Origin: Iris pallida
Lineage: Eukaryota > Streptophyta > Magnoliopsida > Asparagales > Iridaceae
Length of the DNA stretch: 64,000 nt
Assembly: GCA_029216955.1 (NCBI GenBank)
Contig: JANAVB010009599.1
Span: 361,314-425,313 of the forward strand
Direction: 5' to 3'
Position numbers and translations under genes: made by a program. Shown here piece after piece: positions 44,436 to 54,924 of this stretch. Position 1 is the stretch's first letter, and the number at the start of each line of letters is the position of its first letter. The notes beneath the pieces were generated by a model. That model was not told the origin of the DNA and made no database searches. It worked only from the letters and a program-made list of their open reading frames with translations.

Positions 44436-45080
44436 TTAGAAGATACCATAGACTACGAAGTCAATAAATAGAAGTCTCCAATCCTGTGTTTTATCGACAG
44501 TCAGGGCAGAATAACTCACAAAAAATTGTACGTTGTTCTTAGGATAAACCAATTCATGGGCTATTACGTCAACCAAATGATGAGCATAATTTGGAACTGC
44601 CAGGGAAGCGGCAAGGCCTGCTAGGGCATCGGCTTCAATATTCTGGAGTCTGGGAACATGTTCTATGAAGAACCCTTCCAAGGACATAATGATGGCGATT
44701 GCTATTTGATGATAGGGGATCATGTCTTCATGGCGAACTTCATATGAACCCCAGATCTGATTAATGATTAACTATAAATTGCCATATACTTCCAGGTACT
44801 CTACCCCTAGTTCCTTTGTAAGTCAGAGGCTGATAACCAAGGCGTTGTACTCGGCCATGTTGTTTGAAGAAGATTTCGTGAGGGAGTATGCCGGATTGAT
44901 CACCAATCTAGAGGGAGAAATCAGTACCACTCCGACTCCAACGACGATATTGCCCTTGGGCCCGGTTCTTGAAGCACCGTCGAAGAACATTCGCCAGACG
45001 GTATCATGGGATGCCATATTTGAATTGGCGACCTCGTCTAGAATCTCTTCATATACGCTGGTTGCCTCCGAACCTGGATG
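44436..45080 (-). pseudogene. Second RNase H of H
   Basis: Archaeal-type RNase H diagnostic for Tat. The first acidic residue is intact (MFFDGASRTGPKG, 44823-45017 frame), as is the NNMAEYNALV helix. The residue that is Asp in F (YVDSLL) is Asn here and a stop follows. NIEADALAGLA is intact in frame 44436-44723. F and H are thus damaged at different catalytic positions. The upstream end is the deletion junction near 45080, where leader sequence meets the HPGSE segment that precedes this domain in F. Confidence 0.85.
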
Positions 45081-46559
45081 TTTTCAGGGACGTCTGAGTC
45101 TGTTGTATCTGTTGGGGGGATTGTTTCCGCTGGTTCTTCTTCTTGAAACGTTAGATTGTTGTGGATGTTCCGAGGAGTGCTACCCCCAGCTCCAACTACC
45201 CCCAGGGATGTAGATGACGAATCTCCAAGTGATGAATCTTTCTTCTTTGAGCGGATACCTTGATAAACCCCTTTTGTGACGGCTGTGGACAACCCCCTAG
45301 ATGAGATTTTTTGTCCGTGCTGGTTGAGATTGTCGGGCTGGAGGTATTTATTTTCTTCCCTCTCTTGCCGGTAGGGACCTTTCGGGTAGAATTAAGGAGG
45401 CAAAAGGAAGCGCCTCGTCTCCCGAGCTTTGTTGTAGGACCGGTCCTGGCTGCTGCAGTCGTTGGAAGACGGACTGCCGGTCCTTTTATACTACTGTTTT
45501 GTTGCAGCAGCAATTAACGATGACTTGAGTGCAGTGACGTCCATGGCAGGACTCTTTGCACGCCAAGGTTTCTTCTCTTTCCTTGCACTTGTGAAGGATC
45601 ATATCTCGTAAGTCAAGGACATCTCGATCCACCTTTGCACTCGTTTTGTGGGCTCGGGAAGGATCATGTTTGCTCCCAGATACGGGGCTAGTAAAAGCAC
45701 TTACCTTCGATTATTGTTGGAAGACTCTTGAGAACCACCCTGTCCATTTGCCGCCAGGGGTTGGACACGGGCGGTTCTGTACAACTTTCCATCAGAGGCC
45801 TGCATAATAGTTAGCAGGACTCTCTGATGGTTAGTAGTTGGGACAGCTGACTGAGTTCGACGAGCCCGCGCTGTCCTAGACTTCTTCGCTCTAGCACCCG
45901 AGGGTGTGTAGTAGGAAGAGTCCAAGCTGTGCCGCATAGAATCTGGCACATCCTCATTAGAGCTTCCGAGGTCAGGCCCGCATAAGAGGCGGTCGAAGAC
46001 TGAACCCGAGCCACATAGGGCGGATGGTCGACGGCTGGGATGGCTGGGATTGGATACGACATAGGTCATTTCCCTGCGGTTGGGATTATTGGCCGCATAT
46101 ATATTCTTCATACGGCTGGAATTGGTGGCTGCATATGAATTCTTCCTGCGGCCCACACCCTTATGCGGCTTCTTCTTGGACCGCATGGAGTTTCCGTTTG
46201 ACCCCATAAATCCAGCATCGTAGTATTTTCCTTTGCCGAATTTGGGGACAGCAGGGTCCTCTGCGACCTGAAGTGGGGCCGCATGTGAGTCTTCTTCGCC
46301 GTCTTGAGCAGCAGAGAAAGCTTGATCCAGAGCTTGGGGAGAGACAACGGTTTTGGGCCATACGGGCCTTCTTCGGGCTAGTCTGCTTCTGGATTGGGCT
46401 AGCGTTCCCTTCGGAGAGCATCTCTTCGAACACTTTCTGGTCGAAACGAACAACAAGCATTTTTTGCGTGGAGCCGAGTTTGGCTGCGTCCGATTGCGTC
46501 ACCAACTTATCAGCAGTGGAGAAGTTAGTCCCCAGCAGAGCCGCCATCGTGTTTGCCAT
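45081..46559 (-). pseudogene. Tat leader ORF1 of H
   Basis: The frame begins at ATG 46559, ten bases inside the LTR, and reads MANTMAALLG through the PBS. It continues with QKMLVVRFDQKVFEEMLSEG, almost as in F. A frameshift moves to 45701-46456, a 251-codon frame with KKKPHKG, a four-fold [S/I]YAA.NSSR-type repeat, SVFDRLLC and SSYYTPSGARAKKSR. Frames 45196-45513 and 45038-45292 continue with SPTIST and EEEPAET-like acidic stretches toward the deletion junction. Conservation with F across PBS and repeats supports a translated protein of unknown function. Confidence 0.65.
46529..46546 (-). other. Primer binding site of H
   Basis: On the minus strand TGGCGGCTCTGCTGGGGA, three bases after the LTR end, one base different from F. 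Confidence 0.8.
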
Positions 46560-46883
46560 TGATCGTCGTAGAACAGAACAATTTTATAGGAGGACTGAAC
46601 TTGACTCACAATTACAAACTCACTTGTACAAAAGAGAGCCTAGGAACAAAACCTAGAAAAAACAATCTAAGTACAATTGTTTAGTTTTAATTCTGGAGGG
46701 TGATGGTAGAGGCTCAGAAAAGTGCTATCAACTCTGCCTTACTCCTTGGACGATCGAACGCAACCTCGGCTCCGGTAAAGAAATGCTCTCTGAAGACACG
46801 AAAGGAAGAGTCTGCTTCTGAGCTTTATGTGCTTTTCTATGCGTCCCTCTGCGTGTGTGTGTTTGCAAGGGAATAGTACCATG

Positions 46884-46892
46884 CTATTTATA
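46884..46892 (-). promoter_or_regulatory. Distal TATA box in H 5' LTR
   Basis: On the minus strand TATAAATAG. R-U5 downstream is about 330 bp. Confidence 0.65.
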
Positions 46893-47087
46893 GGAATTTA
46901 TGAGGGATGGGATGTATAGCCACGTGGCAAATTTTGGGCCACATAGTTGTAACTGTGCATCGAGACTCGGTTTATAGTGGACAGTTGGAGATTGGTTTAG
47001 ATTTATCATGATCTGTTTGTTGCAGTAAATCTCAACTGTTAAGACTTGGTCAATCTCTGCCATGTTTCTCAACTACTATTCTGTGGC

Positions 47088-47740
47088 GAGCCGCATAAAG
47101 GATGTATCCTGGCCGAGTCGCATGAAGGACTGTCTCACAACCGAGCCGTATGAAGGACGTCTCATGACCGAGCCGTACGAAGGAATATCTCATGACCGAG
47201 CCGCATGAAGGAATGTCTCATGATCGAACCGCATGAAAGAATGTCTCATGACCGAGCTGCATGAAGGACGTCTCATGACCGAGCCGCATGAAGGGATGTA
47301 TCATGACCGAGCCGCATGAAAGACGTCTCATAACCGAACCGCATGAGGAATGTCTCATGACCGAGCCGCATGAAGGACGTCCCATAATCGAACCGCATGA
47401 AGAATATCTCATGAACGAGCCGCATGAAGGACGTCTCATAACCGAGCCGCATGAGAGATGCTTCATGATCGAGCCGCATGAAGGATGTCCCATGACCGAG
47501 CCGCATTAAGGACGTCTCATAACCGAGCCGCATGATGGACGTCTCATAACCGAGCCACATGAAGAATGTCTCATGACCGAGCCGCATGAAGGATGTCTCA
47601 TAATCGAGCTGCACGAAGAATGTCTCACGACCGAGCCGCATGAAGGACGTCTCATAATCGAGCCGCATAAGAGATGCTTCACGATCGAGCCGCATGAGAG
47701 GTGTTTCATGACTGAGCCGCATGAAGGACATCTTCTGGCT
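47088..47740 (-). repeat. 27-bp tandem array, 24 units, in H 5' LTR
   Basis: Same unit as 40559-41157; 24 units over 653 bp by my count. Frames on either strand across it are repeat translations. Confidence 0.95.
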
Positions 47741-47782
47741 GGATGGGTATGGGGGCCCTAGGAGAAGGTGTTGTACCGAATA

Positions 47783-48737
47783 TTATGATGACTTTCTCGT
47801 CTTTTTAGGAAAAATTCTGTCTTTGTGTGATTTGAGAGAGTTTTGTTTGTCTCCCTCTTGACTTCTCAAAAAAATGAATTTGACCGACCCTCCTCCTTGG
47901 CGAGTGCTGGTACTGCGGATTATGGATCTCCTTGTTCGAAAAATATTTGACGGTGACTCCTTCAGACGATTGTGATGTGCTTGACTGAGACGGTACATCT
48001 AACTGAGACATCTGAGAAATGCATCTAGTTGAGAGCAGGCCGTTACAACGTCTTCAATTGGCATCATGCTTCCGAGATGATGTCGGAAAGGCGCAGTAGG
48101 TCGCAGTTGCTGAAACACAGACTGCCTTGGTAGTGGAGCCACTGTCTTGTGGCAGCAGTAGTTGATGGCGGCTTGGGTACAGTGATGTCCTGGAAAGAGC
48201 TCCTCACACATCAAGGTTGCTTCTCTTTCCTTACGTTTGTGAATGACCACCTCTCCCAGGTTAAGAGAATATTGGTCTACCTTTACATCCGTTTTGTGGG
48301 CCCGGCTATCCCGAGCGCCCGGGTGCGTAGGTGTCATATTTGCTCCCTGATCTGAGGCTAGTAAAAGCACTTGCTCTCGATCGTTATAGGAAGACTTTTG
48401 GGACCATCATATTTGCTCCCTGATCTGAGGCTAGTAAAGCACTGCGCTCGATTGTTGTAGAAAGACTTTTGGGATCATCATATTTGTTCCCTGATCTGAA
48501 GCTAGTAAAGCACTGCGCTCGATTGTTATAGGGAGACTTTTGGGACCTGTCCTATCCGTTTGTCGCAGAGGACTGGACACGGGAGGTTCTGTACAACTTT
48601 CCATCAGAGGCCCGCATAACAGTTAGCGGGACTCTCTGATGGTCAGTAGTTGGGACAGTTGACTGGGCTTGTTGAGCCCGCTCTGCCCTACACTTCTTCG
48701 ACTTAGCACCCGAAGGTGCGTAGTAGGAAGAGTCCAA
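47783..48737 (-). pseudogene. ORF1-derived sequence inside H 5' LTR
   Basis: Second LTR copy of the leader-derived block described at 41222-42154, with the same order of motifs (SSYYAPSGAKSKK at 48737 downward, SVFQQLRP near 48110). Confidence 0.8.
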
Positions 48738-48788
48738 GTTGGAAGGAGGGACGGGAAGTTGGTGCCCTTTTCAAAGGAGGCAAGGGGG

Positions 48789-48799
48789 CTCTATTTATA
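48789..48799 (-). promoter_or_regulatory. Proximal TATA box in H 5' LTR
   Basis: On the minus strand TATAAATAGAG, about 72 bases from the LTR start. Confidence 0.5.
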
Positions 48800-48870
48800 G
48801 AATGGAGTGAGCCCTTTCTTATTCTCCTTTCCGATGTGGAACTAAAAGCAATATTTTTCATGCTTCTACA

Positions 48871-48875
48871 GGTAT
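48871..48875. repeat. Target-site duplication of H, right copy (GGTAT)
   Basis: Exact match to 40018-40022. Confidence 0.9.
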
Positions 48876-49480
48876 CGATTGATCACGGATGAAATACAAT
48901 GAACCTTTCCAATTGATGGATCAGCTTCTATTGAAATGAATCCAATAGTTTTTGTTGGATGTTTGCTTTTACTGCTTGGCTTTGATGAATACATTTTCGT
49001 GTTGGTTTTCGATGATTGCTTTTCATTGTTCGCTTTCATTGCATTTCACATTTATTCCGAATCTTGAGAGAAAGAGACCGAAGTATGCTAATCAAATGTT
49101 GGTGCCAATGTAGGACGTTTAGAAGGAGAGTGAGTGGCGCATGAAGTCCCTCATTCTTTCGAACAAGATTCATTTTTTGAGTTACTTTGATCGGGCTAAC
49201 ATTTACCTCCATGTCCTAAGAAAATGATCTCTAGTCTACTCTTTTGTTGCATCCCTCTGATCAACAATACCACAATAACAAAAAATAAGAGAAGATAAAT
49301 GAATTGAAAGTAATGCTTGATCATGTGTTGCTACAATCTGTTTCATATGAATGATCATCTGGTCTCTTGCTAGTATGTTGTAAAAATATAGACATGTACA
49401 GAAAGACTTGTACATGTTGAGATGAATAAGAGACAAGGTACGAAATGAACGTGTCATAAATCTGTACATAAATTGGAATT
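48876..49480. other. Unassigned sequence right of H
   Basis: AT-rich, no recognised frame or motif. It should contain the continuation of the LTR of element A if H landed there, but the start phrase of that LTR is not visible, so it could also be older host or transposon DNA. Confidence 0.4.
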
Positions 49481-50527
49481 TTTTTTAACTGGTAGAACTG
49501 CTAGAGCAAGCATTGGTCTCGGACAACTTGTGCACAAGGTAAATTTGACTCACGGATGGATTCTTGGGGCGCCTTGAACCACTCGGGCTAGAAGAGATTA
49601 GGGCCCCCTAAGGTAAATGAGACCAAACGAGAAAGGGGTGTCGATATATGAGTCCTTAGCGACGAGCTAAACCAAAGAGTCATAGCGGCTAATCATGGGA
49701 ATACCTATGGACTATCATGTAGATAGGACCCATGCATGATCTGAATTACGAACTTCCATATCTACAAGAATGGAATATAAATAGTATATTATGCAAATTG
49801 TGCTAACCTTGCCTTGTATAGGGATGACTGTCGACGATGGTTAAGATATATTGTGCAAGTACTTTCTACTGTTAATGCTTCATATAAATTGTTAAAATGA
49901 ACCTAGACAAGTAGAAAGACCACATAATAATGTATGATAGCTTCACCGTCTACTTAGTGCATATTTATGTGAGTTTGGCCAAATGCTGCTCGCTAGTACA
50001 TGATATGTACTGATCCACATTATGGGCATCATTTCAGATAGCAAGGATTCATGAAAATTTTAGGTGAGGCGCTAAATCTCGTCTAGTCTAGTAGAGCTTG
50101 TGGATCGCCTCGAAGATATTTTCATTTCAAGTCAAGTTGCGAGTTTTTTTTTGAAGGTGTCTTTACATTTTGAGTATATACTAAGGGGATATATTGTATG
50201 GGCATTATGGTTATTTTTAAAAGAGTTTCAAAGAAAAATATGTAAGCCAAGTTATGATATACTAAGTCGCAAAGCATTATACTTGTATTCCTATCAAGTT
50301 ATCAATAAAAAGAAGTATTTTTATTTCAAATTATGTGTCCAATATTTGGTTTTCTGCAATTAAAAGTGCTACATGCGTATGTTTTGCTTTGTCTAGTTGT
50401 ATTGTGCAAGTACTGGCCTTGTGCAAGCGCAACTTAGGCTTGCAAAGTATCACGTCTTAGCGAGGATGAACGATCCCATAGGGATCAAAGTAAGGACGAA
50501 CGACCCTAGCGGGGTCGAGGCGTGACA
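49481..50527 (+). mobile_element. 5' LTR of Gypsy element B (left border uncertain)
   Basis: It ends GGGGTCGAGGCGTGACA at 50527, a common chromovirus LTR end, followed by TAA and the PBS. A TATA candidate, TATAAATAG, lies near 49769-49777 after TGGAA. GACGAACGATCC-type phrases are repeated twice before the end. No TGTCACGC-like start was found, so the left limit is a guess. Confidence 0.5.
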
Positions 50528-50530
50528 TAA

Positions 50531-50542
50531 TGGTATCAGAGC
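50531..50542 (+). other. Primer binding site of B
   Basis: TGGTATCAGAGC, initiator Met tRNA type, three bases after the LTR end. Confidence 0.9.
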
Positions 50543-50672
50543 ATGGCATTACGTCCTTGGTCTCTTTCAAATATCGATTTTAAAAAGTATATAAAGTATT
50601 TTGATGGCTTTCAAAGGTCCCGATTTCGAGTTATGAAAACCAATGTCCTATACAATAAGTCCATAATATTTT

Positions 50673-51168
50673 ATGAGACTGGCAGAAGTTACACTCTTTT
50701 GTAGAGGAATGGCTCCTCGACCATCTGGCTCGACCGATCCGGTAGAACGGATATTGGCCATGATGGAAACTCAGCGAAAGGAAGCTGAGGAACATAGCAT
50801 GGCACAACACGCCCTAATGAAAACCCAGCGAAAGGAAGCTGAGGATCGTAGCATGGCCCAACAGAGGCAGTTGGATGCCTTGGCCCGAATAGTATCTTCG
50901 CTTGCGGGCAACCATGATACCACCACAGCGAACAATCCAACTGGCACACCCGAGATTGGGCCCATGGACGGTGATGAGCCTCAGCCAGCGCACAGAAAGT
51001 CACCATTTAGGCTAAAGGACTTTTTTAACGCAAAATCTCTAGAATTTGAGGGCATGACATCACCCGATAAGTTTGATAGACTGGCTCAAGAAAATAGAAT
51101 GTTTGTTCGCGTCCATAGGATTTTCGAGTAGCAAAAAGGTGAACTGTGCCACCCTACAGCTGAGACTG
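50673..51168 (+). pseudogene. gag: gag of B, N-terminal part, cut by LTR D
   Basis: The frame 50673-51131 (probable start ATG 50709, MAPRPSGSTDPVERIL) is the beginning of a Gypsy gag. It has a Gln/Glu-rich helical N-terminus with an 18-residue tandem duplication, a Pro/Gly linker, then SLEFEGMTSPDKFDRL, the usual entry to the gag core. After a one-base shift at about 51130 the core goes on as VNCATLQL, where it is interrupted by the LTR D end at 51169. No downstream part is in the window. Confidence 0.8.
50763..50870 (+). repeat. 54-bp in-frame tandem duplication in B gag
   Basis: Two 54-bp units (50763-50816, 50817-50870) encode METQRKEAEEHSMAQHAL and MKTQRKEAEDRSMAQQRQ. Confidence 0.95.
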
Positions 51169-53484
51169 TGTAACGCCCCAGCCCCAAAATACGTAGGACT
51201 AGGAACGTAGACATGCCAGCCGTATAATACATATACGTAAGCTGTAAAATGTAGTAGAACCATAAATAATCTCATCCATATAAAATAAATGAATAAAAGA
51301 TATCATATAATGATAATGAATTGTCTTGATACAATATGTTGGGCGGAGACAAATCTACTACCAACAAGTAAAGGAAAAATACATGAGAAAAGAAATGAAT
51401 TGATGAGCGAATCGAAGACGATCCAAGCGCAATCATCCTCGAAAAAATGGAGATGGTCACGACTAGAGCTAGAGCACCTGCGAAAGACAAGAGCACACAC
51501 CTGGCGAGAAAACCAGGTCCTCAGAGGGACGTAACAAGACGCATAATATCATGCCAATATAACTAAATATAAATTGCTCAAATAAATAAGTTAACTGAAT
51601 TATAACATGGTCTAATACACACCTATTGAACTAGCGTACCATCCCCCCAACCAAACAAGGACATGAGATGGTAAACTAATTCACGATGACGTATCTTTCC
51701 ATGTTATGAATCCAATATGGTATCCGGACCCCAACAAGGTTCAATTCCTTCTCATCGAAGTAGTAAGACACACCTACAACCAAACAAGGACAAGATGTGA
51801 CGAACTAATCCGCGACAAGTTATTGTTCCAAGCCACGGTCAGATACAAGTACCCAAACCAAAAGTACTCGTACCTAACGGATAAAGGTGCCTAACCGTTC
51901 TAAGTAAAATGTAGTTAAGAACAATCCTTCCTACGCATGGGCCCTGGCTAAAATAGGATCGGCATGGTCCCCCCTTGGGGCACCAGAGGCCCAATCAGTA
52001 AGAGCAGAACGTTCCGCAGAATGCCAGTGGCCGTCAGTAATCATGGATCATCAACCCCGTATCTCCAGCGGAGCTTCGGCAAGTTATGCCATGTATCACA
52101 GTTTATTTTGCATAAAGAAAATAATGAACAATGCATGAAATATAAGCTAAATAAATAAATAGCAAATGGTAAGGTGTCTTGCCTGGTAGGACGCCTGGTG
52201 TACTGCAATGATCACTATGGCACGAACTGCGACTTCGGGTAACAACTACACAAGGTGACCTCTGATGGTGGTACGGACAGTTCCATTGGATCCAGAAGGG
52301 TCAAAATAGCTAGGGTGGACATAAGGTAGTATTGAATTGGCGAGGGAACAAGAATAATAGGATTTAGTCATGGACGGAAGGATAGTCGAAGTAAATAATA
52401 TATATTCAATTTAGAAAAAAAAAACTATTTATAATATTCGAAACTAGTTTGAGTCTAAATAATTATTGAAAACTACGTAAAGTCAAGAAAATCATTTGTG
52501 GCTCAAAACTCTAAGTTCGTCGAAAATAGAATTGGTAGAAAACTATATTTTGTTACTTTAAGATAGTTTAAAAACTTATTTGAAAATACTTTGTAATTAT
52601 TCTGTAATTTGGAAACTAGGTTTTCTTATTCAGAGTATTTTATATAAATCATAAAACCTCAAAACAAACAACAAAATAACAAAAAAAAACTAATTTTGCC
52701 AAAATAATTTGTAGGTCAAAATTTACCTAAAATACTATAAACTAATTTAATGATATATTTCTTACAAATATTTAAACATATAGATATTTTTTATTCCAAA
52801 ACTAAGAATAATTAAAATAATAATTATAGATAGATATGTTACTACTGTAATAAGCAAAATATTTAACAATGAAATAAAAGTAATAATAATAACAATAGAA
52901 AATAAACTAATAATAATAATAATAATAAGGACAACTGGGTTGTTTCTTTTCTCTCGAGAGGGAAAGACCCAAGCACCAAAAAATAAAATAAAAAACAAAC
53001 TAAAGTTAACCACACCCAAAACCAAGGAAAAACCGAGAGATGAGCGGTGGTCGGATGAGAAGGAGGGGCGTAGAGAGAGAAGGTGAGCCGAAGAGAGAAG
53101 CGGGGAGGTGGAGCGGCGGAGAGCTCGGCGGAGGAACGACAGGCTCGGGAGAGGGGTTTCGCCGTGGGGTGGGGCAAGGTCGGCACGGTGGAGTCGGGAG
53201 CTTCTCGACACAGTGGACGCGACGGAGCGCTACTCCGGCGGAGGGAAGACCAAGGAGGAAAGACGAGCGGCTCGCTCCAGGTCAGCCGGTACGGAGACGC
53301 GGAGGTGGCCCAAAAAGTGCGACGGAGGTACGGGATGGCTGCGAGGGTACAGCACAAGGAGGGGAAAAGTCGGACGGACGGGCGCGGCAAAGCACGACGG
53401 CGTTTGGATCCGGCCGGTCGACCACGGGAGGCGAGAGAAGAGGGAGGGCAGAGGTTGCGGCATTTGGTGGAGTGCGCCGGCGGT

Positions 53485-53778
53485 TCAGCGGCCGGTCGGA
53501 GAAGAAGGAAGGGCGCGGGGGGCGGGTGATGGCGGGAAGCAGCAGTTCGCGTACGGAGGAAGGCGACGCACATGCGGGCAGCGGGCGCACGAATTCGGTG
53601 AGGAGGGAGCGATCGCACCACCGGGTTGGCACTGATCTGCTACGGGTGAGGCGATGGGTCGATGGCACTGGACGAGGAGGGACATGGCGACGCCGTCGTC
53701 GGGTAAGTAGTGTCGTTCATTTGTGGGGGTGATGGTGATAATTAATTTTGGGGATTTTTGGGTGGTGACGGTGAATTT
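53485..53778 (-). other. Second half of an open frame in LTR D, split by G
   Basis: On the minus strand this frame (TKFTVTTQKSPKL onward, ending at 53485) is in phase with the frame at 63329-63741 once element G and one target copy are disregarded. See that entry. Function unknown; C-rich DNA has few stops, so chance is possible. Confidence 0.3.
53774..53778. repeat. Target-site duplication of G, left copy (AATTT)
   Basis: AATTT precedes the G LTR and recurs at 63329-63333. Confidence 0.9.
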
Positions 53779-54143
53779 TGTTGGCCCATTGGTCATATGG
53801 TCAACCTGATTTTAATAATTGATCAAAACTCTGTCTGGATATACAAAGCTTGTTGGGACATTCTCAGCTTCTTGGACATAAGCAAGATTGGATATTCACT
53901 TCGTTCAAGACTGAAGATCTGTTTGCCTACTTGAGTCTGTATTTCCTATGCAATGTAATTTTTTTTATTTGAGTCTAGGAATACATTGTACACCGAGTCG
54001 TACTGGCAAATAGGCTATTCCCAAAAATAGTTCAAAATGTTTTTAAAATGACCTATCAAATTGTTTACAAAAAGGTTTTCAAAAAGGTTTTCAAAAATCG
54101 CCAAAACCTATTTTAAAAACCCTAACCTAACCCTGACAGAACT

Positions 54144-54176
54144 CGGCCAGAGTTCGGCCAGAGTTCGGCCAGAGTT
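54144..54176 (+). repeat. 11-bp triple repeat in G U3
   Basis: CGGCCAGAGTT three times, about 135-170 bases before the TATA box; also at 62631-62663 in the 3' LTR. Related CGGCC/GAGTTCGG words recur at 60128-60172 inside the element. Confidence 0.9.
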
Positions 54177-54310
54177 CGGTTGGTGGCCGTTTTGATTTTG
54201 AATTCTCTGGAACTTGGTCCTCCTGCAGTTGCGGATTTGACCGAGATTTGCTCATCGAGTTCTGCCCGAATTCTGCCCGAATTCTGACAGAGTTCTCCCT
54301 TTGGAAATCC

Positions 54311-54319
54311 TATAAATAG
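54311..54319 (+). promoter_or_regulatory. TATA box of G 5' LTR
   Basis: TATAAATAG after GAAATCC. The 3' LTR copy is at 62808-62816. U3 is about 0.55 kb. Confidence 0.75.
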
Positions 54320-54842
54320 AGAAGTATTTCGATCATTTCAACCATCATTCACTTTCAATCTTCTTTCTATCTAAAAAGCTTTCTGCCTTCCAAAGAGTTT
54401 TCTAGAGCTTTCATTTTCAGATCCCAAGCCAGTTACAATCCTCTAGTCGATTTGCCAGTGCGGTACGGTCTAGAAGTTTCTGAGAGATTGTAATCAGAAG
54501 GCTTGATTGAAGAATACCTCTTCACATTTGAAGTTGGACGAGTTCTTCGTATCAAAGCTCGCGTTGTAGAAGTTGCAAGGACTTCGTAAGAAAACTTGCG
54601 GTTTTTCCTATAGTGGATTCAAACTGGTAGCAAGAGTTCTACCGACTGGATTAGTCCTCAACAGAGGGATACCAGTATACATCGCTGTCTTTGCGTTTGC
54701 TTTCTGAACTCTGCCTTTACTTTATTTTCATCTGTGATTATACTGTGATTGTGTTGCTAACTTTTTTAATTAGCATTATTCCGCTGCCAACTCTATTCAC
54801 CCCCCTCTAGAGTATTACGCTTTACTATATCGTTCCTACAAT

Positions 54843-54854
54843 TGGTATCAGAGC
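54843..54854 (+). other. Primer binding site of G
   Basis: TGGTATCAGAGC, two bases after the LTR end, initiator Met tRNA type. Confidence 0.93.
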
Positions 54855-54924
54855 GGGTGTTACAGGCAAAGCAAGGTAAAAGTGCTATTATTTATTCATT
54901 ATTTATTAGATCACAGCACATCAC

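Larger units (their letters stand above)
40023..48870 (-). mobile_element. Tat-lineage element H, internally deleted
   Basis: This is an 8848-bp Tat element on the minus strand, related to F. LTRs are 2321 bp (46550-48870, 5') and 2265 bp (40023-42287, 3'). The internal region is only 4262 bp: PBS, leader ORF1, then directly the second RNase H and integrase. Gag, protease, RT and the first RNase H are missing; the junction is near 45080. It cannot move without help. PPT and PBS match F, and the first 22 bases of the LTR and its 3' third resemble F, while the LTR middle is different. Confidence 0.92.
46550..48870 (-). mobile_element. 5' LTR of H
   Basis: It matches 40023-42287 throughout. The 56-bp length difference is close to two 27-bp units, in line with the array counts of 24 and 22. 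Confidence 0.92.
51169..53778 (-). mobile_element. LTR D, 3' end portion (left of G)
   Basis: On the minus strand this ends TTGGGGCTGGGGCGTTACA, like the LTR end of A. It interrupts the gag of B. No PBS follows it, so it is the outer end of a 3' LTR or of a solo LTR. It has an AT-rich part (52380-52980) and a GC-rich part (53040-53730). Two related blocks with AACCAAACAAGGACA lie near 51650 and 51778. Frames in the GC-rich part (for example 53040-53732 plus, 52863-53621 minus) are of biased composition and not convincing genes. Confidence 0.75.
53779..54840 (+). mobile_element. 5' LTR of G
   Basis: It starts TGTTGGCCCATTGG and ends CGTTCCTACA. It includes a TATA box at 54311-54319 and three 11-bp CGGCCAGAGTT units at 54144-54176. 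Confidence 0.96.

Noticed and set aside
48876..50450. Possible host sequence between H and B
   Set aside because: No coding motif or splice structure seen. At least the right half behaves as an LTR leading to a PBS, so no host gene is claimed.
52863..53732. Overlapping long frames in GC-rich DNA (252 codons minus, 230 and 175 codons plus)
   Set aside because: Arg/Pro/Gly-biased, open in several frames at once, and lying inside LTR D. Composition explains them.
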